This document shows positions 1 through 14,524 of a DNA stretch of 64,000 bases, in pieces. Each line of letters begins with the position of its first letter. Positions within the stretch are counted from its first letter, which is position 1. The stretch is from assembly GCA_030278955.1 (NCBI GenBank), contig JAOANR010000015.1:21856626-21920625 (forward strand). Reading direction: 5' to 3'. The notes below the pieces were generated by a model. The model did not search any database. It was given only the letters and a program-made list of their open reading frames with translations, and was not told where the DNA came from. Both the position numbers and the translations under genes were made by a program. Source of the stretch: Hygrophila difformis. Its lineage: Eukaryota; Streptophyta; Magnoliopsida; Lamiales; Acanthaceae.

Positions 1-1034
1 ATATTTTGGGATAGGTCAAATAATAATTAGTTAGTAGTACTTTTATATTTATGTTTAACTGTTTACTTTAGGCTATTCTTTGTGAAAAATAAAATGATAA
101 ATGATGTTTGATTGAATACACATGTTTTGTACCATGTTTGGACATGCAACATGATCACTTAATATTAGAGCTTTTTTTAATATAAATATTGCTACAACCC
201 AAACTATTTATTATTACCACAAATCTTTAAATATTGTTTATAGTAAAATACTTCTTATATTCTTATACAATACTCCGAATTTTATATACATTTTATTTTA
301 TATTGAAATAGAGAGGGATTACTGGATAAATTTACATTTTTCTTTTATGTTGAAATAGATAAAGATTACTGGATTAATGATATTATGTCTAATAATTAAA
401 TTATGATGTGTTTCAGTCTTCTTTTTTTTTTTTGCTTTTCTTTCTTTTCTTCTTTAAAAAGAACAAAAAATTATGTAGAATTTGTTTAGAATGGTATAAA
501 ATTTTTTAGGTGATTAGTCATTTTATACTAATCAATATTTTTAGGATCAATTTAATGTTTACACCATATTTTTAATGAAATATTTTTATTTAAAATATGG
601 TTATTATATTCCTTATATTGATATAGGATTACATATTTTTTAGACATAAATTTTAACCTAATTAAATTTATTTAATAATATTATAATATTAAATTTTTTA
701 AATATTATGTATTATCTATACAATCAAATTTATATATATAATTTTAATCAATTATATCTTTTTAAAATACTTATGAAAATTTTTTCAATATTTTGTTATA
801 TTAATAGATAGATTTATTTTCTAAATATAGATATTGATGATGTATCTGATGACGTGTTTTAATAAGAACCGTTGTTGTAAAAATAAGCGTATTATGACTG
901 ATTAAACCCTTAAAATTAAGAAGGATGAATTAAAATTAATAAGGATAAAAGAGTCTGAACATATCAAAAAATATTCAGGATTTATTATATAGATACTATA
1001 TGCAGTAATATATATATATATATATATATATAAC
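1..1034. other. AT-rich intergenic DNA
   Basis: Very AT-rich sequence with no ORF of note on either strand. It ends in a short (TA)n run at about 1008-1030, next to the target site of the first solo LTR. I see no gene or recognisable element here. Confidence 0.6.
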
Positions 1035-3588
1035 TGTAACACCCCGGTTTTTGGTCACCCAGGTCGGGATGTCACCGCCACACCTCTCTAGCAAGACACG
1101 GTTTCTCCGAGCTTACTAAAGAGATGCAAGGCTATGGTTTTTCAGAATTTAAAATATTCAAACAGCCCATTCATATATAATTTTAAAAAAAATAATACAT
1201 CAAAGTTGCAGCGAAAAATAATATTTACATATATAATGCAGCGGAATATAAAAATAGGGCCAACATGGCCTAATCACGGGTTAAACAGGCCCGTTCATGC
1301 AAGGTCTAGTCTAAAACAAAATTTAAGAATAAAGTGTTCCCCGACATTCCCATGAATGCATATGATGATGCATATTCTTCAGCTCTGAAAGAAACAGGGG
1401 AAAAAGTATGGTTTGGTCAGCAAAGATTTGCTGAGTAAGTTAATACAGACATGATTATGAGGTTTCAAAGCCTTTAATTAGGTTTAAAGAAAACATGTTC
1501 ATACAAGACATGATTTAATTTTATCCATCTAATAATAATTTAATTGCATAATTCAAAAGACAAGGATTTCCATAAGATCATAATTCAACAACATGATAAA
1601 ATAATCGCAAGATATGATTTAAAGACATAATTTAAATAGGGAAAATATTCAAGTATTTCAGGATTTCATTCTTCCACTTTTGTTCAATATGATCTAGTAT
1701 AGTTCGCCCTTGGGGAATCGAACCCTCAAGAACTCAAATACATCCTAGGGAATCGAACCCATAGGAATCAACACATATCCTGGGGAATCGAACCCGCAGG
1801 AAGACAGACAATCGCCCTTGGGGAATCGAACCCGCAAGAACTCCCATACACCCTGGGGAATCGAACCCGCAAGGTTTGACACGGACATCCTGGGGAATCG
1901 AACCCGCAGGAAAACATACACCCTGGGGAATCGAACCCGTAAGGCTTGACACAGACATCCTGGGGAATCGAACCCGCAGGGACACGGACGCCCTTGGGGA
2001 ATCGAACCCGCAAGGTCAAACAAGTTTCGCAAATTTCACAAGTTTCAACAAGATTTCAAGATTTGACTCGGTCAGCCACATTTCACTTCAAAATTCATTA
2101 AAAATCGAGTTTAATTCTAAAAATTCTGATATTTGACCAGTGACTCGAAAACACATAAATGAACAAGTTTCATGTTTTAAGTTTTTCAATCCAAGATACG
2201 GAAGTAGGTGAAAAACGTCAATCTTTAACAGGGAGATAATCTGTCCGAGTTTCTACGCATCCGTTTCAAGATTTATCTAGATCTAACATAGCAAATCAAC
2301 TCCAAATTTAATGAAATTTTACAGAGACCTTCTTAAGACATTTATCTACACTTTTCATGTTCGGCCAAAGATCTAAATCAGTCTAGAACCTATGTCAAAA
2401 ACGTGATAAAGATCGGACCTAAGTTCTGTCAAGAATCTCAAAATCAAATTTCAAGCAGTTCGGTTTCGGTTGGTTTTCACATATCAAATCGTCTCTTAAA
2501 ATTCCAAAAATTTTACAGTAGATAGATCTAAGCCTTAGGAACGTTTTTCGTGTTTTACGTTTTTCCGTTTGAAGTCGTTTTAAGGTTCGGAAAAATTCAA
2601 CAAAACTGTTGCGCCGGTAAAAATTATACGTTGACAGATTTACGAAAGATTTGATGAAGCTTTTAGTTTTCGTGTTTTAATTACTCTCAAAACCATGTAA
2701 GTATTAACTTACAGATTTGTAGATGTCCGGGATCATCTATTTCGAAGGCGTGGCTTCCAGTCCACCGTTTATCCTCTCCGTTCGTCGGGTTCTACGTTCT
2801 CGATCCGGATCGGGGGTTTAGAATAGAAAAAAGGATCAAATTAGGATTCGTTTTCGAATCAAGAATGGAAAAGAATAGACAAGAATGGTTCGGATCTTAC
2901 CCCGACGATTGAAGATTCCTAATTTTCGTCAAAGTCAGTCCCTTGATTTGGTTTTGTGCCTCCGACGACTCCGGAATTAGGGTTTTGTGTGTAGAGAGAT
3001 TTCGTAGGGTTTCGTAAAAAGTTGGGGCTGATTAGGATGGTTATTTATAGATGGAAAGGACCTAAAGGCCGTCCAAAGGCAGCCCTAGGATGTCTTGAGT
3101 CGCAAGGTGTTCAACCGAAGTCGGAAAATCCGAATTCGGGCGAGTAAATCTCGCACGGGGCGTTTCTGCCAGTTGGCGCGGTCGTGGCGCGGTCTCAAGC
3201 CAACAACCGCGCGGCCAGCGCGCCACTCACGCCTGGACTCCGGTCCGGGCGGATCGTGCGATCCGTCGCGCTTTTCCTCCTCTCTTTCGGACTTTTATCC
3301 CTCTATGTTCCCAGATTCCGATTTCCGGGGTATCTTCGGGCTCCGATTTCCTATCCTAATTTTATTCGGATCTAAATTTACATTTGGACTCGGGTTATTG
3401 AGTCCATCGGTGTTGGGTTTCCGTGTAACCATTTATTCGATTAAATTGTCTTCGGCTTCCCGGGTTCTCGGAATTTTGTTTCCTTTTTAATTTAAATTCT
3501 ATTTCTCATCTTTTATGATTCTTTATTTATTTATTATGTTCTCTTTATTATTTATTTATTTTATGTTGTAAAATTCTCGGGTATTACA
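1035..3588 (+). mobile_element. Solo LTR, long LTR-retrotransposon (copy 1)
   Basis: The 2,554-bp element starts TGTAACACC and ends GGTATTACA, so it has the TG...CA ends of an LTR. It is flanked by a perfect 5-bp target duplication ATAAC (1030-1034 and 3589-3593). There is no primer-binding site, internal coding region or second LTR, so it is a solo LTR left by LTR-LTR recombination. A second copy at 5510-8024 shares both ends and most of the 3' two thirds. The middle (about 1700-2015) differs: here it holds a tandem B-box-like array. Long LTRs starting TGTAACACCC are common in plant Ty3/gypsy elements, but the family is not assignable without the internal region. Confidence 0.93.
1706..2014 (-). 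repeat. Nine tandem pol III B-box-like motifs (~35-bp period)
   Basis: The 13-mer GGGAATCGAACCC occurs nine times, with its AATCG core at 1716, 1751, 1786, 1824, 1859, 1896, 1929, 1966 and 2000 (spacing 33-38 bp). On the minus strand it reads GGGTTCGATTCCC, which contains the pol III internal-promoter B box consensus GGTTCGANNCC. Sequence between the motifs is less conserved. The array lies inside solo LTR 1 and is absent from LTR 2. No tRNA cloverleaf or paired A box is evident, so these are not tRNA genes. Overlapping short ORFs through the array are a by-product of the repeat. Confidence 0.9.
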
Positions 3589-3593
3589 ATAAC

Positions 3594-5401
3594 CAAATCA
3601 TAAAACACCATATATAACCAAATTAATAATCCACTGAATTGCTTCATCGATTTCATTGCTGTAATAACGCTCATAAAAGAGCTATGCGGATGCAATTAAA
3701 GTATTACTGCGGACTGGACCGAGAAGCTACTGAGACTTTCCTACCCCACATAATATTCATGGCAGCGGAAGAACAAAGCAAATAATAATAAGCGCACAGC
3801 ATCCCACACCCGCAAAAAATTCCAAGACAAGTAATTAAACAAAATTAGGTTTCACATAAAAGAATTCACTTTACGTATGCCTTGTTGCTGATGACCCATG
3901 GGCTATCTCTTCTTCAAGCCAATTTCGAGCAAATCTGTCGGGCACCCTTCAAATTCGTCGCGATTGTCTGCTCTCTTTTCCTGCGGCGTTTCTTTAGAGG
4001 TATAGGAAAACATGCTTATCAACAAAATCCTTACCTTCTTTTCCATCCTTGCCGCTAAATCCTTCCTGGCGCTAAATTTCTTTCGTTCTTCCCTTTCGAT
4101 CCCATGGGCACTGGAATTTCTCAATATTTGCCAACTTCAGAACGCAGAACGCTCGCTGGCCGAGCGTTGGACGTTTAGCGTTTCTCCGACTGCGTTTCGT
4201 GTTCCCAATTCCTTTGATTTCGGGAAACAAATGGAAAGAAAAGAATTAAAATTCCAGACGCTGATTTGGGAGCCGTAACAACTGTTCCCAAACGAAGCCT
4301 AATCTAATTCGATTGTAGTTTGTTGTTCTGGCCATTGTGCAAACACAGCACAACATCCTAACAAATAACACCGTAATTCCAAAATTGATGTTTTACTTTT
4401 ATGAAACCAAGAATTGTTAGTAGTATTTTTAAATGTGTTTTGCATTGTTTATTTTTTTTAGGAAATAAAGCTAAGGTAGAATTTGTCATTGGTATATAAG
4501 CCTATTCATGGGCAATGTGTGTGGAATGAGACTAACTCAGCCACTCTGGTTGCTAGGTAGTAGTACTATATAAGAGTAGTCCAGTAGAAGGTTCCCCATT
4601 CCGGTGCAAAACTCGGCCACTTCTGATTACATTGATTGAGCATATTAAATGAGTCTATGCAGATCCTACATTCATTCACAACTCTACTCGAAGCATCCTA
4701 TAAAGCCGATATGAAAAATAAAAATAGAGATAAGAATTGAAGCCTCCTTGTACACCATACCCTTTATCTACGTGGACCAAATATGCATAGAAAGTTTGTA
4801 TACACCATGGATTATCTATATTTATTTGTACAAGTTGGGATGAGGCAAAGAACAGACCAAAAACATCCTTGCATTTGAAGCAAACACACATACTACAAAT
4901 CTAAAACTATTTATAAGTCCAAAACTACATTAGATCCGCAACTCTCCCTTTTTTCCCTTTGTAATATGGCTGGCTTGGTTTCCTAACAACAAAAACAAGA
5001 CAGTAATGAAACATACAAGTGTAACCATTGCAGGCTCCCACCATCCGCCACAAGATTACAGTATGTTCCCTTCGCGTGAAGACGATCTGCTAAGAGTGTC
5101 ATGTACCACCTATCATCCGAACTTACTTTATTTTCTCTATAAAGCTTCATCTTATATGTAAATAGCCCACAGGGAAGCCCCATCATATTACTTAAATAGA
5201 ACATTGAGCCTCTTTAAGAATTGAGGCATCACAAAAATAACAATTCATGAGCAAAATTTGAACACAGGTTCCAAATTAAAAAAGTCTTATAACTAGAATT
5301 TCGACAAAGTAAGAATAGATAAAGAAAACAACAAAATAAAACTTATGAAATATAACATTGTTCTCTCCTTTTCCCCCAACCCCAGTTGATGGCAAACGTT
5401 C
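3594..5401. other. Spacer and probable 3' UTR of the RPS15 locus
   Basis: Between solo LTR 1 and the RPS15 stop codon. The part nearest 5401 is probably former 3' UTR of the minus-strand RPS15 locus. A 73-codon minus ORF at 3903-4124 begins in a moderately GC-rich stretch and contains an AAG|GTAAGG donor-like site near 4030. It could be a first exon of an unknown gene, but I do not recognise the product and do not call it. Nothing else is supported. Confidence 0.4.
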
Positions 5402-9002
<3,601 letters not shown>

Positions 9003-9051
9003 GGCCGCCGCTGGAACTTGCTTTTGTTTGGAAGGATGAAGTGCAACACTG

Positions 9052-9172
9052 CTAGGGTTTTTCAAGGTGATTGAAGTGGTGATTGGCCATGGGCTGATTA
9101 TAAACCGCGCTTTTGCCAAATTTATTGTCACAATGCGTATTATTAAGACGCCCATCTGCAGAGCTTGGCCCA
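9052..9172 (-). promoter_or_regulatory. RPS15 promoter: telo-box and site II-like motif
   Basis: Upstream of the RPS15 ATG (minus strand), 9052-9062 carries AAACCCTAG-type sequence, the telo-box typical of plant ribosomal-protein promoters. GGCCCA at about 9167-9172 reads TGGGCC on the gene strand, a site II element that often pairs with telo-boxes. This supports an origin as a genuine ribosomal protein locus. Confidence 0.65.
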
Positions 9173-9189
9173 ATAAAAATAAACTTGTT

Positions 9190-9393
9190 TTCTTTTTTTC
9201 TTTTTTTTTCAATCGCCAATACAGGCTAGGAAATGGTGGTGGGAGCACATAGGGGCTGGGTGGAGAATCGGACTCCATTTTATAGGTTGGAAGTCGGGGG
9301 ACTTTACCACTAGGATAAGTCCACATCCCCAATAAAATAAATAAATAAATAGTATGTAAATGTGTACTTGACCACTGGAGTAAGTTCACATCT
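9190..9393 (-). mobile_element. tRNA-derived SINE with 20-bp target duplication
   Basis: Flanked by perfect 20-bp direct repeats beginning CCAATAAAAAT (9170-9189 and 9394-9413). On the minus strand the insert has an A-box-like CTAGTGGTAAAGTCC, a B-box-like GGAGTCCGATTCTCC and an A-rich 3' end, as in plant SINEs. Its 5' part appears partly duplicated (9356-9393). Related fragments occur at 33783-33910 and 52590-52690. It sits in the proximal promoter of RPS15, about 190 bp upstream of the ATG. Confidence 0.8.
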
Positions 9394-9413
9394 CCAATAA
9401 AAATAAACTTGTT

Positions 9414-10520
9414 GATTTAATTAATTTATTTAAGAATAAATATTTGAAAAATACTACTTCTATATAGTATGTAAATGTGTACTTGTCGTTTGGTTTAATC
9501 TATCTATGCCATAGTATAAAACTGTTCATGTTATGAACATTAATTTCAAAGTTTCCTTTTATAAACACTGATCCTTAGAAAAATTATTTTAATAGCCCAT
9601 TAAAAGTTCCATTGTGAGCTCGATGATGATTTAGGATTTTGCACCCAAAATATTATGCACTTATAAAAGGTTCCAGTGACAGCCTCATTGAAGAAGAAAT
9701 CCGCATCTCTTCTTCATCTAGCATTCCAACGTCATCCAACTTCAAAATTAAAGTAAAAAACATTCATATTCTGATATGCTAACAGGTAAAGTATCATTAT
9801 ATTTACATTATACCTTATATACAAAGATTGAACATTTACAGAATATACAGCTGGCTAAAGAACAATGGCCTCATTTCATACGACACTTATCTACATGAAA
9901 TCACACAATTTGCTATTTTTTATTCTTCAATGGATCAGGATTAACCTTTCTTATCAAACTAGTAGTGCACCGGACAATATATTTTCACCAATAAAATAAA
10001 GAAATATTTAACAAAAAGTTATTATAAAATTTGAGTATAAATAAATAATATAGTCTAAGACGTACATGTATCATAAAAATTATCATTAAATGTGAAACCA
10101 AACATATATTTATCGTGAATTAAAATGATACTTATGTATCACTCATGGAGTGTTGTATCTCTCATTTTCCCTTTGGGGTGGAAGGTAAATAGCAACATAA
10201 CGATAGATGATATTTTAAATTTGGAAGTTGGTGTAATACTTGAACGTCTCGGCAGAATAGCATGTACCAATTTTTAGCTTCGGAAATCAACTGGCTTATA
10301 CTCCCTCCGTTCTATTATTTATGTCTCACTTTCATTTTTTATCTGTCCCAATATATTTGTCTCATTTTCATTTTAAGAAATAATTAAATATTAATCACAA
10401 AACCTACTCACATCACATCACATCATATCAATAAATAATAAATTAAAATTTTAAAGAAGAAATACATGACAGAAACCCATTCAGTTTTGGAAATTCTTTC
10501 ATACACTAAATGTAATTAAA
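9414..10520. other. Intergenic DNA with a MITE-like remnant
   Basis: AT-rich with no supported gene. At about 10302-10480 a CTCCCTCCGTTC start preceded by TA matches the terminus seen on Stowaway-like MITEs in this window, but no matching far end is visible, so it is a remnant. Confidence 0.5.
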
Positions 10521-11103
10521 ACTCTTCTTTTGCCTTGTTCTCACGAGTGTAATTCTCATACCAATCGGAGGGATCCGAGTGCCAATCGGTATGCATGGAG
10601 TGTCAATCGTACATGGCCGAGTAATTAACGTGTGGAAGTGGGTAATCGGAAAAATCGTAGCGATTAGGCCCAATTAATATCGTTTGGGCTCCGGTTGGAC
10701 TTCGTATGAGCTTGAGCGGGCGACGAGTGGAACTCGGTGTGTACGAGTGGGCTAAGAGTGGGCTATGAGTAGGCTAATGATGGGCCTCTGGAGACCGCGT
10801 TTGAAGCAGCAGTGAGCGGCCTCTCGGTGTCTACGAGTTAGGAGAAGATCTGTGTCCCTCCTCGGCAATTCCAATGGCCACAGAGTCACCGAGCCACCGA
10901 GAAGATCTCGATTTCAACGGCCACCGATTCACCGCCGCGATCTCTCCCCTTCCTCTGTTCCACCGTTCGCCGCGGCGCCGATTCTCTATTGTCGCCATTG
11001 CACCACCGTCGTCGAGTCTGACCCTGTCGTCACCGCCATGCTCCTGTTGCCCATCTGCACCACCGTCGCTGCTGCCCGCAGATCTGACCCTATAGATTTG
11101 TGT

Positions 11104-11165
11104 CCATGGAGGGCAACGCAAAAGCCACCGCTGCCGTAGCTTCCGCCGCTTCTGCATCTGGCGAG
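11104..11165 (+). CDS. Possible first exon, unknown protein (MEGNAKATAAVASAAS...)
   Basis: An ATG at 11106 in a GC-rich island (10.8-11.17 kb) opens MEGNAKATAAVASAASASGE, and is followed at 11166 by a GT donor (GAG|GTTAGG). The composition (Ala/Ser-rich start, GC-rich leader, then a T-rich intron-like stretch) is like a plant first exon. No downstream exon could be joined with confidence. It may be the start of the element's Ulp1 gene or a captured host promoter and first exon. The function is unknown. Confidence 0.3.
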
Positions 11166-11769
11166 GTTAGGGCTTTAAGAATTCCTATTCTTCTCTATTT
11201 GATTTTGGTGTTCATTGTTTTCTTTATTCCATTTTTCGCATCTCTGTTCCACATCCGATGGATTTTTTGCTATCTAATGGACTTGTTATCTGTGTTCTGG
11301 CGAGTTTTGGAATTTGCATTAAAGAAATTCTTATTTCCTTATTTGCCTTATTCTGATTCCGTATCCTTTGTTTGTTTTGTTGGTTCAGTTTGCTCGTAAA
11401 ATCAATTATAGTTTGATTGGATTGAATTTTGATATGGTTTAGTGTTATGTAAATTGTGAATTTGGATACTTTTGTGAAATTGTGTATGTAAATACATGTT
11501 TTATGAATAGGTTGCGTGGAGTTGGAAGCGGCCGACCACTAGACATGTAGCATGTAATGTTAACGGATACATTAGGCTCGCTACTGTAGAGGTTATTAGA
11601 AAGGGCTACAGGTTGCTGGTGGGCATGACTTAGTAGCTAGGTTTAGTGATTCGTGCTTCGATCATTTTTTTAAGACCGGCATGGGATACAGGTGCCCTTG
11701 GGTACACAACTATTCATGCGTTGTTCACCAACGACATACACTATATTGTTTTATTATGTTATGTAGGGC

Positions 11770-11897
11770 TTGCTTTTAAATCATTTTCTGAAATACATTA
11801 GCCTTGAATCTCTCAAATGAGCTTGAATGAATCGTGTCTTGCTTGGGAAGTGTGGCGGTGGCATCCTGGTCTGGGTTACCAAAATCGGGGTGTTACA
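11770..11897 (-). mobile_element. LTR end fragment related to the solo LTRs
   Basis: On the minus strand this begins TGTAACACCCCGATTTTGG at 11897, then GGATGCCACCGCCACAC and AAGCAAGACACG. It matches the 5' end of the solo LTRs at 1035 and 5510 with substitutions. The 3' end of the LTR is not visible, so this is a diverged, truncated copy nested in the MULE region. Confidence 0.8.
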
Positions 11898-12036
11898 GAG
11901 AGGGTAGATGCGCGCAGGGATGAGGATGATACACGTACTGGGAGGGTAGTTCTTGATGGCTTTATTGCACCTCATTGCATTGATGCTCACTGAGGAGAGA
12001 TAGCACATTACTGATGATGTGGGCGGGAAGGAGACC

Positions 12037-13048
12037 GTGTAGTACGTAGAACTGATCGCATGCGGGGAGAGATACGGACAGACATGTGGAATGAGTTAAA
12101 CCGGATGAGTGCAGAGATGCAGGATGAATTCGCTAAGCAAAAAAATCATGTTCATGATATTTACAGCATATCGGTGCATACTTGCGCATTATCCACTCCG
12201 ACCCGGGTTTTTTAAGTATCAAACGGTGTGGTGACATGAAGAAGTATTGCATTATAGACACATTTTTCATGGTCAGTCCATATTTTTTCAGATGGTTTTC
12301 ATCCGGTCAGAGTAATGCTTCAACGTCATGTTTTGTACTGACCAATATTCTTATGTAACAACAGGTTATTTGCCAGGGCATGTTTTCAAAAAAGAGGGAC
12401 GCTGATGGCTTTGTTGACCTCTCACAAGCAGATCCACACAATGTGAAAGCAGAAATAAACTATGTTAGAGGGCGTAGGCCAAAATGGGACGGTCAGAAGC
12501 CATGGTGGGATCTGGATGGGGTTAGTATCATAATTTCACAGATGTTAAAGATTGGATGAGGACAACTATAAAATGTACATATGTATACAGGTATTTTCAG
12601 TCTGGAACACCGACCCGGGAGGTGGTTCCCACTGGATTGTTGCTCGAATAGAATTTAAAACAGGCACACTAGCACTACACGATACTATAAAATATCCTGT
12701 ACCGGCCGAGTGGACTCAGGATCGGACAACCCAATCCTACAACCTATGGGCGGTGCTAGCATCAGTACTCCATCGCGCGGGTTTTTATGACCATAGGCCC
12801 GATTGTACTATGAAGACAACATTTTCTTTGTCGCGTGCAGATGACGAATGGTGTTATGAGCAGAATGATTGGTCATCATGTGGCCCACTATCACTGCATA
12901 CTTCACGAGATTTTTCAAGGCAGGCTACTTGAGGTAAAAGACATACGTGCTATTCGCTTCGCACAGGCTCTAGCTGTGTGGCATTTTAGTGGGCCTAAAA
13001 AAGGTGCAAAAGATTACTGGAATGAAGTTAACGGTTCAGGTAAATAAG
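12037..13048 (+). pseudogene. Ulp1-like (peptidase C48) protease relic of a MULE
   Basis: Readable pieces: an N-terminal EIRTDMWNELNRMSAEMQ stretch near 12066, FSKKRDADGFVDLSQADPHN at about 12382, and the protease core at about 12595-13040. The core has GSHWIVARIEF (catalytic His), LHDT (Asp), and EQNDWSSCG (Gln and Cys), the H-D-Q-C order of C48 cysteine proteases. A frameshift at about 12885 separates NDWSSCG from HYHCILHEIFQGRLLEV. Ulp1-like genes of this sort are carried by some plant MULEs, in which their role is not established. The pairing with a MULE transposase relic at 14.5-16.7 kb supports this reading. It is not expected to give a working protein. Confidence 0.75.
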
Positions 13049-13305
13049 AATTTAATTTGGACAATGATTGGTTCACGAAATATTTGCCATATTTTATAAT
13101 TTTATGCTTAGCTAGCAGATGACGATGGAGTTCAAGAAAAGTGAATTCATTCCAGGTTTTAATTAATTTGTTTCATTCACATTTTTGGAACTTCTCTAGC
13201 CTTTTTTTTTTAAAATAAAAAATGACTAAGAATTTTTTAGTTCTTAGTTCCAAAGTCTTTTTGTGGAATTATTTTACTGGTTGTTTAGTTTGTAGAAGTA
13301 TCTAA

Positions 13306-13398
13306 ATGGAAGTGAATGATTCAGCATGGAGTCGGAGCCGGGAATTGCAATGGGATGCTAAAAAGGCCCTGGATCTTCTACATAGTTATTTCTGGTTT
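13306..13398 (+). other. Short exon-like fragment, unrecognised
   Basis: An ATG at 13306 opens MEVNDSAWSRSRELQWDAKK and LDLLHSYFW before reading into T-rich sequence. It lies immediately before the captured host fragments and may be another piece of a captured gene. I could not assign it. Confidence 0.25.
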
Positions 13399-13875
13399 GT
13401 TGTTACAATAATTTGGTGTTGCTATTTAATTTTTTTCCTCATTATTTTTAAAATTTGCTTATGGACTTGTTATTTTACCATTGAGAAGGTTTATTTTTCA
13501 GATGCTTTTGATGTCTGAATGTTGGGTTGTTATTCTTTACCTCACATTGTGCTTAACTTTAACTCTGCAGATCATAAGCAAGTCTATGGTTTGCTGTTTA
13601 TATGAGTCACTGGTTTGCTGTTATATGAGTCCCTGCATTATTTTACCTGTTATTTACAAGAATGATTTTTATTATATTCAATGTATGAGTGAGGTTGATC
13701 TTGCTATTATTTTCTTTGTTCGAATTTTCATTTTGAAGGTAAATTCTGGATTGCTTTAAACAAGTGTCATGCTTGTTTTGTTTTTCCTTGATTTTTTCTA
13801 GACTGCAGGTTGATAACCGAGATTTGGGGATAAGAATGGCGGGTGCACAATTGGATTGGATAGTGGGTATCTGAA

Positions 13876-14023
13876 AGGAATCTGTTTGGGAGGATTTAAA
13901 AAATTATTTGACTGCAAAAGGTAGGAAAGGATTTGAAGTTTTTGTTTGTACAATCGCTGAAAGAGACTATGCTCTAGAAATTTGGAGGTCTGTGAATCTT
14001 AAACTAACTTGGATTGTTTTCAG
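13876..14023 (+). pseudogene. Captured exon fragment of a CTD-phosphatase-like gene
   Basis: One frame reads [20 protein letters not shown] then [19 protein letters not shown]. It closely resembles the segment of plant RNA polymerase II CTD phosphatase-like proteins (CPL1/CPL2 family), as I recall it, around [19 protein letters not shown] and [15 protein letters not shown]. The catalytic DxDxT region is not present. The preceding stretch (13810-13875) reads NRDLGIRMAGAQLDWIVGI and then a stop. The fragment lies between the Ulp1 and transposase relics, so I infer capture by the MULE. Identification rests on recalled family sequence. Confidence 0.65.
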
Positions 14024-14047
14024 GTAAATTTGTAATATTTATTTTCA

Positions 14048-14159
14048 GGTTTGATGAGTGTGGTGTGTCTCCGTTGACTATCCAAGCACTTGCTAAAGCT
14101 GGTTATGTGCAAATGACCAGGGTACAAGAGGCTACCCTTTCTGCTTGCCTTGAGGGTTT
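14048..14159 (+). pseudogene. Captured DEAD-box RNA helicase exon fragment (Q-motif region)
   Basis: The frame gives RFDECGVSPLTIQALAKAGY, VQMTRVQEATLSACLEG, then a GT donor (GAGG|GTTTGT). The GYVQMTRVQ stretch is the Q-motif region that precedes motif I in DEAD-box ATPases. The wording is closest to the plant RH26/RH31-type helicases I know. It starts after an intron-like TTTTCAG acceptor. Motif I (AKTGTGKT) and everything after it are missing, so this is a single captured exon with no activity. Confidence 0.75.
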
Positions 14160-14524
14160 GTATTTATGGAATTTTAACTATGGGATTGATATGCTGAGTT
14201 TATTTATTTATTTTTTTCATAGCTCAGTTAGGTTATTTGTTACTTTCTCTTCCAGTGATTAAGTATTATAACATCTGCTCTGTTTTTGCTAAATATAATT
14301 CACTTGTTTGGTTCTGCGTTATTGCTTTGAGATATTGAAAATGAGTTTGTTGATCTCTTATGCCAATGCTTGTGTGATTAATTTATTTGATATGTTGTTT
14401 TATACTCTGCGTGGATGTGTAGTTGCTTTATCATAAGCTGTTAAGCCAATGTTCAGTGAAGATGTGTATTAGCAAATGATTTTTGTTTCCTGTATCCCTT
14501 ATCAGTGTCTGAAGTTTCAAATTA

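Noticed and set aside
1706..2014. CRISPR-like array (13-bp motif, ~22-bp spacers)
   Set aside because: The motif is too short, the spacers are related to each other, and the context is a plant LTR. CRISPR arrays do not occur in plant nuclear DNA.
1706..2014. tRNA gene cluster
   Set aside because: Only the B-box/T-arm-like motif repeats. There is no A box, acceptor stem or anticodon loop at the right distance.
1734..2136. Several overlapping ORFs with repeating AGSIPQG / CGFDSPGC / RVRFPR peptides
   Set aside because: All three frames of the 35-bp B-box repeat are open, so the ORFs are a by-product of the repeat. There is no start context, domain or gene structure.
3903..4124. 73-codon minus ORF as a gene
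   Set aside because: Start context and a donor-like site exist but no second exon or family was recognised, so it is described only within the spacer entry.
10831..11157. 108-codon minus ORF rich in Arg/Gly
   Set aside because: It overlaps a GC-rich leader with a better plus-strand exon candidate. Composition explains the ORF, and no family is recognised.
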